In this document: one piece after another, positions 49,645 to 57,603 of the stretch
Layout: every line of letters starts with the position of its first letter
How positions within the stretch are numbered: the stretch's first letter is position 1
Assembly (NCBI RefSeq): GCF_004365175.1
Contig: NZ_SOCE01000001.1
Coordinates: 5,215,403 to 5,279,402 of the forward strand
Direction of reading: 5' to 3'
DNA: 64,000 nt
Source: Kribbella voronezhensis
GTDB lineage: Bacteria; Actinomycetota; Actinomycetes; Propionibacteriales; Kribbellaceae
Position numbers and translations under genes: made by a program
Notes under the pieces: model-generated
What the model was told of the DNA's origin: nothing
The model's database searches: none
Seen by the model: the letters and a program-made list of their open reading frames with translations, nothing else

Positions 49645-51003
49645 ATGGCTGGGCGGCCGGTGGAGGGGTTCGGCGGGGTGTTGCTGCGGCCGGGCGACTC
49701 CGGGTACGACGGGGCGCGGGTGGTGTTCAACGCCATGATCGACAAGCGGCCGGCTTTGATCGCTCAGTGTGAGTCGGCTGCCGATGTCGCGGCGGCCGTC
49801 CGGTTCGGCGTACGGCAAGGGCTCGAGATCGCCGTCAGAGGTGCCGGGCACAGCGTCGCCGGGACCGGGGTGACCGACGGCGGTCTGGTCATCGATCTGC
49901 GCAAGATGCGGAACGTCCAGTTCGATCCGGATGCCCGGATCGCCCGGGTCGGAGGTGGCGCGACCTGGTCCGATCTCGACCGCGCCGCCTGGGCGTACTC
50001 GATGGCGACGACCGGCGGCCGAGTCTCGTCGACGGGCGTGGCCGGGCTGACTCTCGGTGGCGGGTCGGGCTGGTTGGAGCGGAAATTCGGTCTGGCTTGC
50101 GACAGCCTCGTGTCGGTGGAGTTGATCACGGCCGACGGGGAGTTGGTGATCGCCGACGAGACGAAGAACCGGGAGCTGTTCTGGGCGCTGCACGGTGGTG
50201 GCGGCAACTTCGGAGTCGCCACCGCGCTGACGCTGAGGTTGCACCCACTTCCCGGTATGACGCTGGCCAGACTGTTCTGGCCCGCGGACGCCGGTCCGAC
50301 CGTGATGCGCGCCTACCGTGACCTCTTCGAGCAGGGCGCGCCGGACGAGCTCGGCGGCAGCGTGTTCTACGCCGCCGCTCCACGTCGCGACTTCATACCC
50401 CCAACCCTGCAGGGCAAGGCGGCCGTCGGGGTGACCGCTACCTTCACCGGATCCGGCGCAGAGTTGCGTACGGCGTTGGCGCCGGTTCTCGGACTCGCCC
50501 CCGACGGCATGATGCTCGCCGAACTCCCGTACGCCGAAGTGCAGTCGGCGCTCGACGATCCGCCAGGATTCCGCAACTACTGGTCGGCCGAGCACCTCGC
50601 GTCCTGGCCGGACGAAGCCGTCGATCTCTTCACTGCCCGCGCGGCCGACATGCCGTCGCCGATGACCTCCCAACAGTTGGTCTGCCCGTGGGGCGGCGCC
50701 GTCGCCCGGTACGCCGACCGGTGGCCGCTGCCGCACCGCAGCGCGCCCTGGGTGGTCCAGTCGTACGGTGTCTGGTCCGACCCGGCCGATGACGCCGATG
50801 GGATCGCCTGGGCCAAGAACGTCTGCGCCGACCTGCGTCCGTACTCGACGGGCGCGGTCTACCTCAACTTCATCGGTGACGAGGGCCATGATCGCGTCGT
50901 GGCCGGCTTCGGCAAGGACAACTACGACCGGCTGGCCCGGGTCAAGGCCGAGTTCGACCCGGACAACGTCTTCCGCCTGAATCAGAACATCAGACCGGGC
51001 TAG
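49645..51003 (+). CDS. FAD-linked oxidoreductase, BBE-like
   Basis: 452 residues of the PCMH/VAO fold. RGAGHSVAG at 65-73 provides the conserved His69 that binds FAD 8-alpha covalently. VGGGATWSDLDRAAW, the GGGSGWLERKFGLACD loop, where a second covalent link through Cys is possible, and GGGGNFGVATALTL follow. The C-terminal BBE domain ends with NYDRLARVKAEFDPDNVFRLNQNI. Relatives oxidise carbohydrates or natural products. It starts about 140 bases from the divergent LarA-like gene, and its 3' end overlaps the next convergent gene by 14 bases. Confidence 0.92.
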   Translation: MAGRPVEGFGGVLLRPGDSGYDGARVVFNAMIDKRPALIAQCESAADVAAAVRFGVRQGLEIAVRGAGHSVAGTGVTDGGLVIDLRKMRNVQFDPDARIARVGGGATWSDLDRAAWAYSMATTGGRVSSTGVAGLTLGGGSGWLERKFGLACDSLVSVELITADGELVIADETKNRELFWALHGGGGNFGVATALTLRLHPLPGMTLARLFWPADAGPTVMRAYRDLFEQGAPDELGGSVFYAAAPRRDFIPPTLQGKAAVGVTATFTGSGAELRTALAPVLGLAPDGMMLAELPYAEVQSALDDPPGFRNYWSAEHLASWPDEAVDLFTARAADMPSPMTSQQLVCPWGGAVARYADRWPLPHRSAPWVVQSYGVWSDPADDADGIAWAKNVCADLRPYSTGAVYLNFIGDEGHDRVVAGFGKDNYDRLARVKAEFDPDNVFRLNQNIRPG

Positions 51004-51769
51004 AACTCCGATCGCGCTCGGTCCGGCCCGGTGCCGCGGCCCGGTGCCGCGACCACTGGACCAGCACGACGACGACGTAGATGACGGCGCCGAGCGGAGC
51101 GGCCCAGATCCGGAAGAACGGCATCCGTCCGGCCGCTGCCGTCGCCAGGAAGGTGGCGGCGAAGGTGATCAGGCCGGCGGCCGCGCCCCGGCGTCGCGAT
51201 TCGAGTGGGGTGCTCGGCAGTGGGCCGACCTGTCGATCCAGGCCGGCTCCCAGCCCGGCGACCATGATCAGCCCGGCGAGCCCGAACACGGCCCCGCCCG
51301 AAGCGCCGCCGAGGATGATCGCGAAGGCACTCGCCCCGGTGTAGGCGGCGATCGCCAGGACGAAGATGACCGCGCCGCTGGACAGCTGCGCGACCAGGCG
51401 AGCCTTCAGATCGACGCCCTCGGCCGAGCGGACGACGTCGTCCGGCTCGAAGAAGCGGCGGACGGCGAAGTACAGGCCGGTACCGGTGGCTGCCGCGATG
51501 AGCACCATGGCGACGGTGAGCAGGACGGTCGTGGCCGGCGAGATGAAGTGCCGGACATCTCCGCCACCGAAGTCACAGCTCGCGGTCGGTGGGAACCAAT
51601 GGGTCACCACCCGAATGCCGTGGCTGTCGGGCCGTTCGAAGGTCCGGGCGCAGTCCTCGGTCGCGTCGAACCAGTTCGGCATCAGGAAGCCCACCACCGT
51701 GGTCCACCCGGTCAGCGCGAGCAGGCCCACTGTCAGCAACCACCCGGCTCTGCGCCGTACCCGATCCAT
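50990..51769 (-). CDS. Polytopic membrane protein, unknown
   Basis: 259 residues with about six hydrophobic helices (residues 8-30, 78-100, 131-150, 153-175, 193-215, 222-240). Between helix 1 and 2 is an external loop with cysteines (EDCARTF, SCDFGGGDV) and a conserved-looking HGIRVVTHWFPP. The C-terminus is basic. No family recognised. It overlaps the BBE-like gene by 14 bases at the 3' ends and is divergent from the phospholipase D gene across 52 bases. Confidence 0.75.
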   Translation of the reverse strand: MDRVRRRAGWLLTVGLLALTGWTTVVGFLMPNWFDATEDCARTFERPDSHGIRVVTHWFPPTASCDFGGGDVRHFISPATTVLLTVAMVLIAAATGTGLYFAVRRFFEPDDVVRSAEGVDLKARLVAQLSSGAVIFVLAIAAYTGASAFAIILGGASGGAVFGLAGLIMVAGLGAGLDRQVGPLPSTPLESRRRGAAAGLITFAATFLATAAAGRMPFFRIWAAPLGAVIYVVVVLVQWSRHRAAAPGRTERDRSSSPV

Positions 51770-51821
51770 CCGTCCACCCTCTCATTTGTTCCAAACGGCG
51801 CGGGGCGGGTACTCGTCCGGG

Positions 51822-53339
51822 GTGAGCGACTGGTTCCTGACTCCGGAAGAGCGTGGCAATCCCGCGACCGACATCGATCGCGACGGCTCGTGGAGCGACG
51901 GGAACCTGGTCCGGCCGCTGATCCACGGTGCCGTCTACTTCCAGCGCCTGTACGACGAACTGTGCGCGCTTCTGCCCGGTGACCGGGTGTATTTCACCGA
52001 CTGGCGAGGGGATGCCGACGAGGCGCTGTACCGGGACGGTCCCACGGTCGGCACGGTGCTGTGCGACCTCGCTCGCTCGGGAGTCGAAGTACGGGGCCTG
52101 CTCTGGCGGTCGCATTCGGACCACCTGTCGTTCAACGCGCAGGAGAACCAGTTGCTCGGCACCGAGCTCAACGAGGCCGGCGCCGAGATCCTGCTCGACC
52201 AGCGGGTCCGGCGGCTGGCGTCGCATCATCAGAAGCTGTTCGTGATCCGGCACCGGATCGCCGGCGAGAAGGACGTCGCGTTCGTCGGTGGGATCGACCT
52301 GAGCCACCAGCGCCGCGACGACCATCGGCATCTGGGCGATCCGCAGCAGGCGCCGATGGACCCGCGGTACGGAAACCGGACGCCTTGGCACGACGTCGCG
52401 CTGGAGATCCGCGGCCCGGTGGTGGGCGATCTGCTGCGGACGTTCGTGGAGCGCTGGGACGATCCGCATCCGCTGGACCGACGGACGCCGTACCGGGTGC
52501 TGGTCCAGCGCAAGGCGCGGATGCCGAGGCACCCGTCGAAGCTGCCGGAGTCGTTCCCGGATCCGCCCGCGGCCGGGCGGCACGCAGTACAGGTGTTGCG
52601 GACGTACGGGCACAAGCATCCGGGATTCCCTTTTGCGCCGCATGGTGAATACAGCATCGCCCGGGCCTATCGGAAAGCCTTCGAGCGGGCACAGCGGTTG
52701 ATCTACATCGAGGATCAGTACCTGTGGTCATCAGTAGTTGCCGAGGGCATCTGTACTGCGTTGGAGCGGGCGCCCGAGTTGCGGGTGATCGCGGTGGTGC
52801 CGCGTTATCCGGATTCGGACGGGCGGATCACGGGTCCGCCGGCTCGGTATGCGCAGTTGCAGGCGATCGACGCGATGCGGGCCGTGGCGCCTGACCGCGT
52901 TGCCGTCTACAACCTGGAGAACGCCGACGGGGTGCCGATCTATGTGCACGCGAAGGTGTGTGTGGTCGACGACGAGTGGTTCACCTGTGGGTCCGACAAC
53001 TTCAATCGGCGGTCGTGGACGAACGACAGCGAGTTGACCTGTGCCGTGGTCGGCGAGGGGCTCCCGCGTTCTTTGCGGTCGGAGCTCTGGGCTGAGCACC
53101 TCGGGATGGAGCCGGTGCTGGATCCGGTGGAGGGTTTCGCGCAGTGGGCCAAGACCGCGGCGGCCTTGGACGGCTGGCACGCTGCGGGCCGGGTCGGCGT
53201 CCGGCCGCCTGGTCAGATCCGGCGGCATCGGCCGGTGCGGGTGCGAGGTCTGGCGGCTGTGTGGTCGCAGTTCATGAGTGACCATGTCTACGATCCGGAC
53301 GGCCGTCCGCGGGCGATGCGGCGGCGGGACGAGTTCTGA
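51822..53339 (+). CDS. Phospholipase D-family protein
   Basis: 505 residues from GTG 51822. The first HKD-type motif is SHHQKLFVIRHRI (His136, Lys138) with the downstream GGIDL. The second is YVHAKVCVVDDEWFTCGSDN (about 370-390) with NRRSW. Both HxK(x)4D sets are needed for the phosphatidyl-histidine mechanism. YIEDQYLWSS is also characteristic. No signal peptide is seen, so it probably acts in the cytoplasm or at the membrane face on phospholipids or related phosphodiesters. The longer open frame from 51366 overlaps the opposite membrane gene and is not used. Confidence 0.92.
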   Translation: MSDWFLTPEERGNPATDIDRDGSWSDGNLVRPLIHGAVYFQRLYDELCALLPGDRVYFTDWRGDADEALYRDGPTVGTVLCDLARSGVEVRGLLWRSHSDHLSFNAQENQLLGTELNEAGAEILLDQRVRRLASHHQKLFVIRHRIAGEKDVAFVGGIDLSHQRRDDHRHLGDPQQAPMDPRYGNRTPWHDVALEIRGPVVGDLLRTFVERWDDPHPLDRRTPYRVLVQRKARMPRHPSKLPESFPDPPAAGRHAVQVLRTYGHKHPGFPFAPHGEYSIARAYRKAFERAQRLIYIEDQYLWSSVVAEGICTALERAPELRVIAVVPRYPDSDGRITGPPARYAQLQAIDAMRAVAPDRVAVYNLENADGVPIYVHAKVCVVDDEWFTCGSDNFNRRSWTNDSELTCAVVGEGLPRSLRSELWAEHLGMEPVLDPVEGFAQWAKTAAALDGWHAAGRVGVRPPGQIRRHRPVRVRGLAAVWSQFMSDHVYDPDGRPRAMRRRDEF

Positions 53340-53388
53340 AACCGGTTCGACAGCAAGGGCCGGTCCGCGGTGGGATAGGGGCGTGAAG

Positions 53389-54705
53389 ATGCACGCCGAC
53401 GAGGCCGAGATCGACGAAACCCTTGTACTGCGGTTGATCGCGGCCCAGTTCCCGCAGTGGGCCGGGCTGCCGGTGACCGAGATCCCGTCGAGCGGCACCG
53501 TGAACGCGATGTACCGGCTGGGCGATTCGCTGACCGTCAGGTTGCCGCGGATCGCCGGCGGCGTGGCGGACATCGCGGCCGAGTGGGAGTGGCTGCCGCG
53601 GCTGGCTGACGTGCTGCCGGTCGAGATCCCGGCGCCGGTGGGGCGCGGGGAGCCGGGGGAGGGGTATCCGTGGATCTGGTCGGTGCAGCGGTGGATTCCC
53701 GGTGCCGTGCCTGCAACCGGCGATGAGGTGCTCGCGGCGGACCTGGCTTCGTTCGTGCAGGCGTTCCGGCGGGTCGACTTCGCGGGTGGCCCGGCGGCTC
53801 ATCGCGGTGGGCCGTTGATCACCGAGGATGCGGAGACCCGGGATGCCTTGGAGAAGTTGAAGGGGTGGATCGACATCGACACAGCCACGGCTGCCTGGGA
53901 GTCCGCGCTGGCGGCTGCTCCTGCCTCATCGGACAGCTGGGTGCACGGCGATCTGATGCCGTCGAATCTTTTGGTCAGGGATGGACGGCTGGCCGCAGTA
54001 CTGGATTTCGCCACTGCTGGAATGGGCGATCCTGCGTGCGATCTGATTCCGGCGTGGAATCTGCTGACCGGCTCGGCGCGAGCCGTGTTCCGGGAGGCGT
54101 TGGCGGTCGATGACGACGCCTGGAATCGCGGCCGGGGGCGGGCTTTGTCGATGGCTTTGATCCAGTTGCCGTACTACCGCGACACGAACAAGGGGATCGC
54201 GGCGAACGCGCAGTACGTGATCGATGAAGTGCTAGCCGATTTCGGTTCCGTTCCGCGCCCGCAGCTGCGGATCGAGCGGGTGGACAGCGAAGCGCTGATG
54301 CGCGACTGGCAGCTTGTGCACAACGAGATCATCCCGACCGATCCGTTGTCGCTGGACGACGTGCGCGAGCGGGTGGGGCGGAACGTGCTGGAGGTCGCGT
54401 ACTCCGGCGAGGCGCTGGTCGGTTGCTCGACCGTTCGTCCGCCGTCGGCCGAAACGTCGGCGGCCACGGTGATCGCGCGGATCCTGCCGGCGTACCGGCG
54501 ACAGGGTTTCGGCGAGGAGCTCTACCGGCGGGGGCTGGCTCGTGCGCAGGCTCTCGGCTCCGGGGTTGAAACGATCGTGCTGGCTTCGAATGTGGAGGGG
54601 CTTGCCTTTGCCGAGTCCCACGGTTTCGTCGAGTTCGAGCGCTATGTGCTGCCTGGGGACACCATTCCGTTCATCACCCTGCGGCTGGCCGATCAGCCTT
54701 CCTGA
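53389..54705 (+). CDS. APH-type phosphotransferase fused to a GNAT acetyltransferase
   Basis: 438 residues from ATG 53389 (GTG 53383 also possible). Residues about 20-290 form an aminoglycoside phosphotransferase-like kinase: GTVNAMYRLGDSLTVRLPR (ATP site), HGDLMPSN (His186-Asp188, Asn193) and LDFATAGMGDPACDL (Asp206). Residues about 295-438 form a GNAT domain with RILPAYRRQGFGEELYRRG (acetyl-CoA loop) and LAFAESHGFVEFERYVLP. Two activities on one chain recall the bifunctional aminoglycoside enzymes, but the order here is kinase then acetyltransferase. Whether the substrate is an antibiotic is unknown. Confidence 0.88.
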   Translation: MHADEAEIDETLVLRLIAAQFPQWAGLPVTEIPSSGTVNAMYRLGDSLTVRLPRIAGGVADIAAEWEWLPRLADVLPVEIPAPVGRGEPGEGYPWIWSVQRWIPGAVPATGDEVLAADLASFVQAFRRVDFAGGPAAHRGGPLITEDAETRDALEKLKGWIDIDTATAAWESALAAAPASSDSWVHGDLMPSNLLVRDGRLAAVLDFATAGMGDPACDLIPAWNLLTGSARAVFREALAVDDDAWNRGRGRALSMALIQLPYYRDTNKGIAANAQYVIDEVLADFGSVPRPQLRIERVDSEALMRDWQLVHNEIIPTDPLSLDDVRERVGRNVLEVAYSGEALVGCSTVRPPSAETSAATVIARILPAYRRQGFGEELYRRGLARAQALGSGVETIVLASNVEGLAFAESHGFVEFERYVLPGDTIPFITLRLADQPS

Positions 54706-55601
54706 GCCGGCGCGAGGAGCCGGGCCTGGTCGCGAAGATAGGTGCTGGCGGACTGCGGCTTGATGCCGCGCTGGAGCAGGGGTTCGTCGTCCCAGTCGGC
54801 CGCGTGCAGGTCCTGGAGCAGGCCGGCGCCGAAAACCGAGGCGAGCGCGTCGTTGGGGCCGCGGAGCAGCCGGATCGCGAGCCGGGCGACCGGTCGGGGC
54901 ATCCGCTGCACCTTCAACGGGCGGTGGATGAAGCCTTCCGCGATGGCGACGGCCTCGTTCTTGCTGATGGCCTCGGGGCCGCCGACAACGATCATGGTGG
55001 GCGGGTCTGCCTCGACCGCTACAACTGCCAGGAGTTCGGCGACGTCGTCCTGGCTGATCCACCGTTGCTTCGTGTCGCCCTTGCCGATGATGGCGACTTT
55101 GCCCGCCGCGAGATCGAACCGGCCGATCGGCGCGAGGTGCACCTCCTGGAACGCATCGGCTCTGACCACGACTCGTTGCAGGGTCGACCTTTCCAGGCGC
55201 TTCTCGGTCGCGAGCTTGGCGTGCTCCAGCGGCGTACCGATGCCGGCATCGACACCAGGAAAGGAGATGTAGACGAACCGCCGTACGCCGGCCGCCTCGG
55301 CCGCATCGATCAGGCTCGCCATACCGATCTCGTCGGCTTCCTTGATCGACGGCTTCCGTACTCCGGCCAGGCGCCTGGTGATCACGGTCGCTGTCGCCAC
55401 GACGGTGCTGATTCCCTCGCAAGCCGCTTTCAGGCTTGCCGGATCGGTGAGGTCGCCGCGAACCACCTGCGCACCCATGCTTTGGAGCTCGGCGGTGCCG
55501 GAGGTTGCCCGGACGAGGCAGCGGACCTCGTGTTGTTGCTCGCGAAGCAGGCGGACAACGCGTCCGCCCAGCTCACCGGTGCCGCCGACAACCAACAACA
55601 T
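54693..55601 (-). CDS. NAD(P)H-binding NmrA-like protein (atypical SDR)
   Basis: 302 residues from ATG 55601 (GTG 55610 is three codons upstream). N-terminal TGXXGXXG motif: VVGGTGELGGRVVRLL. It continues with GDLTDPASLKAACEGISTVV and VRRFVYISFPG, where the usual YxxxK pair is replaced by HAKLATEK, as in NmrA-like and complex-I-assembly-type SDRs. The C-terminal RWISQDDVAELLAVV is also typical. Probably a redox sensor or binding protein. It overlaps the APH-GNAT gene by 13 bases at the 3' ends. Confidence 0.88.
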   Translation of the reverse strand: MLLVVGGTGELGGRVVRLLREQQHEVRCLVRATSGTAELQSMGAQVVRGDLTDPASLKAACEGISTVVATATVITRRLAGVRKPSIKEADEIGMASLIDAAEAAGVRRFVYISFPGVDAGIGTPLEHAKLATEKRLERSTLQRVVVRADAFQEVHLAPIGRFDLAAGKVAIIGKGDTKQRWISQDDVAELLAVVAVEADPPTMIVVGGPEAISKNEAVAIAEGFIHRPLKVQRMPRPVARLAIRLLRGPNDALASVFGAGLLQDLHAADWDDEPLLQRGIKPQSASTYLRDQARLLAPAQEG

Positions 55602-55683
55602 CTCGATCACCCACCCCGTTTGGACGCTTCAGGACGATGCTCGTCCTCGTGGGGCATTTTGACTAGGGGCGCGGGGTGCTTGG

Positions 55684-56460
55684 TCAGTTCTGGAGGCGTT
55701 GCTGGTAGCACTGCTCGATGCCGTACGAGGTGAAGCCGGCCCGGCGCAGGATCGGTGCCGAGGTCCCCGTCCTGCCTTTGACCAGGGCGAAGGTGGCGCC
55801 TTTGCGGATGCCCTGGGCGCAACGTGCCGCCAGCAGCGCGCGGTAGGCCCCGCGACCGCGTGCGCTTTTGAGAACGGCGCCGCCCCAGAGGCGTAGTACG
55901 CCGTCGGTCATGGTGAAGCCGGCCGCTCCGACGGGCTGGTTGTGGAGGTAGGCAAGAAAGCGGCCGGTGTCGGGGGAGGATTTCGCCTTGGCAGCCGTGT
56001 CGCTCTCCTGCTGAAGCTGAGCCGGAGTCGGAGGCGCCCAGTCGAATACCTCGGCGTCGATCTGACCGGCCAGGTAGAGGAGATCTGGCGTATTTGCCGG
56101 GCGTACGTCGATTTCGCTCGGCGGGCTCATGGCCGCTTCGAGGTCTTCGATGCTGGTCAGGTCTCGCGCCAGCACCTCGACCGTCTCGACCAGCTCGAAG
56201 CCGTGCTCCTCGAGGATGTCGGCCGTGTCGTCTGGTTTGGTGCGGCCGGTCACCCACCAACGCAGTACGGGTTTGGTGCCGCTCGCGCGTTCGCGGACCT
56301 CGGCGATGACGTCGGTCAGTGGGCGGTCGGTGGCGGACCATTGGACGCTCGTGCGGTCGGGGTAGATCGTGAGCCGGTAGTCGTCCTCGATGAAGTCCTG
56401 GGCGTCGGGTGGGATCCAGACCCAGTCGCTCGCGGCCTTGAGTACTTGTTGTTCGTCCAC
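55684..56460 (-). CDS. GNAT-family N-acetyltransferase
   Basis: 258 residues. The N-terminal 110 residues form a degenerate GNAT-like half; the C-terminal half has LAYLHNQPVGAAGFTMTDG, GGAVLKSARGRGAYRALL (acetyl-CoA loop) and ILRRAGFTSYGIEQCY. GTG 56460 follows the TAA of the upstream gene directly (TAAGTG), so translation is coupled to 56461-57105. Substrate unknown. Given its location near the RHS toxin locus it could be part of that operon, but no evidence beyond direction supports this. Confidence 0.85.
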   Translation of the reverse strand: MDEQQVLKAASDWVWIPPDAQDFIEDDYRLTIYPDRTSVQWSATDRPLTDVIAEVRERASGTKPVLRWWVTGRTKPDDTADILEEHGFELVETVEVLARDLTSIEDLEAAMSPPSEIDVRPANTPDLLYLAGQIDAEVFDWAPPTPAQLQQESDTAAKAKSSPDTGRFLAYLHNQPVGAAGFTMTDGVLRLWGGAVLKSARGRGAYRALLAARCAQGIRKGATFALVKGRTGTSAPILRRAGFTSYGIEQCYQQRLQN

Positions 56461-57105
56461 TTAGGGCTCCTCGGGTGTCAGGCGCCGCCAGGTGTGGCGA
56501 GCGATGAACTGGCGCTGACCGGACGCCAACTGCGACAACGCGTCGGCGATCTGGTCGAGCGGAACGTCCTTCGTCTGGAAGCGCTGCTCTTTCTCGTGAT
56601 ACTCGAGGGTGAGGGTGCCGTTGTCGTTGCGGGCTTTCGCCGAGGTATTGCTCTGGTTGACGGCGATGAACCCGCCTGTTTGGCGTAGCTCATTGAGCAC
56701 GAACGGGAACCAGAGCGCCGGCAAGGCTGCCCGGCCGTTCTGGGTCGTGATCGTGAGGCCTTCGACCGCGCCGCGAAGGGTGCTGCGGTTGGCGTCGAAG
56801 CAAACCAGACCGTACTCCGCTGCGAGCTGAGCGGCCCCTTCGGACACCTCATCGGCGCGGCTGTAAACCATCGAGAAATACACAATCGGCCCAGACGCGC
56901 TGTCAATCAACGGCGTCGTCACCCAGGGCGAACCTTCCCCCTCCGGCCACCTCTCCACCAGCTCCTCGACATACGCCCGAATCACCCCATGAGCCCGCCG
57001 CGGAGACTCCACGAAGTACCGCTCATACAACCCCTCAAACTCCTCACCCGCAGCCTTATCGTCGCAGGGCACATCCCCTTCCCACACCGCCAACTCATAA
57101 CTCAC
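56461..57105 (-). CDS. Hypothetical protein with YELAVWEG-type N-terminal domain
   Basis: 214 residues from GTG 57105. It begins SYELAVWEGDVPCDDKAAGE and contains RAYVEELVERWPEGEGSPW, ASGPIVYFSMVYSRADE and AAEYGLVCFDA. Similar short domains are scattered in actinobacteria, often near toxin or secretion loci, and I suspect an immunity-type role, but no function is established. The second half (QNGRAALPALWFPFVLNELR, EYHEKEQRFQTKDV) looks like a separate small beta-rich domain. It is directly joined to the GNAT gene and lies on the RHS strand. Confidence 0.6.
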   Translation of the reverse strand: MSYELAVWEGDVPCDDKAAGEEFEGLYERYFVESPRRAHGVIRAYVEELVERWPEGEGSPWVTTPLIDSASGPIVYFSMVYSRADEVSEGAAQLAAEYGLVCFDANRSTLRGAVEGLTITTQNGRAALPALWFPFVLNELRQTGGFIAVNQSNTSAKARNDNGTLTLEYHEKEQRFQTKDVPLDQIADALSQLASGQRQFIARHTWRRLTPEEP

Positions 57106-57298
57106 AACACACACCCCGCCCACCCAGCACGCGGCCGCCCCGACGCCTCACAAGCCCGCCACATTCATCCACCCCCCGAGTCTGCCCCACCCCATCGCCC
57201 AACCCGGTCACCTGACCCCCGTCAACCCAACTCTCTCCTCGACCCCGGGCATGTCACCTGCATCGGTCTGCCTGTCACCGAGCGGGTGTGGGCAGCAG

Positions 57299-57331
57299 GC
57301 GGCCCGCCCGAGGTGACCTCGGACGGGCCGC
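57299..57331 (-). terminator. Strong hairpin after the RHS immunity candidate
   Basis: GCGGCCCG-C-CCGAGGT (57299-57314) pairs with ACCTCGG-A-CGGGCCGC (57316-57331), one mismatch and a minimal loop. It is 12 bases past the stop of the 86-residue gene on the minus strand, marking the end of the toxin-immunity transcript. No gene lies between here and 57105. Confidence 0.8.
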
Positions 57332-57342
57332 GTGTAACTCAA

Positions 57343-57603
57343 CTAGGATCGAATGTTCCGGTCATTTCTGAAACGCCAGAGCCTGTCGATCATTGCGCCA
57401 GTGAAAAGAAGTACGAAACCGATCAGCAACAGCACGTGGTTGTCCAATGACGCCGCAATCACGCACCAGATCCAGCCGATAGGTGTGATCAGGTAGGACC
57501 GATAGGGTTGCATCCGCCACTGCCAGGCACTGATTGCCAGCCAGAGCAGTACCAGGCCGGACAATGCCCACCGAATCCAGCCGTGTGCCAGGAGCTGCTG
57601 CAT
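57343..57603 (-). CDS. Small two-helix membrane protein, candidate immunity protein of the RHS toxin
   Basis: 86 residues. Two hydrophobic segments: ALSGLVLLWLAISAWQW (about 13-29) and WCVIAASLDNHVLLLIGFVLLFTGAMID (about 46-73), with short charged ends. The ATG follows the RHS stop directly (TGAATG), so it is co-translated. G+C over 57361-57480 is 63 of 120 by count, well below the surrounding genome, as is usual for rapidly exchanged toxin-tip and immunity genes. Position, size and membrane nature fit an immunity protein guarding the inner membrane. I recognise no family. Confidence 0.75.
   Translation of the reverse strand: MQQLLAHGWIRWALSGLVLLWLAISAWQWRMQPYRSYLITPIGWIWCVIAASLDNHVLLLIGFVLLFTGAMIDRLWRFRNDRNIRS

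Noticed and set aside
51366..51821. N-terminal extension of the phospholipase D protein
   Set aside because: The region is the antisense of the convergent membrane-protein gene and its residues do not resemble the family. GTG 51822 fits.
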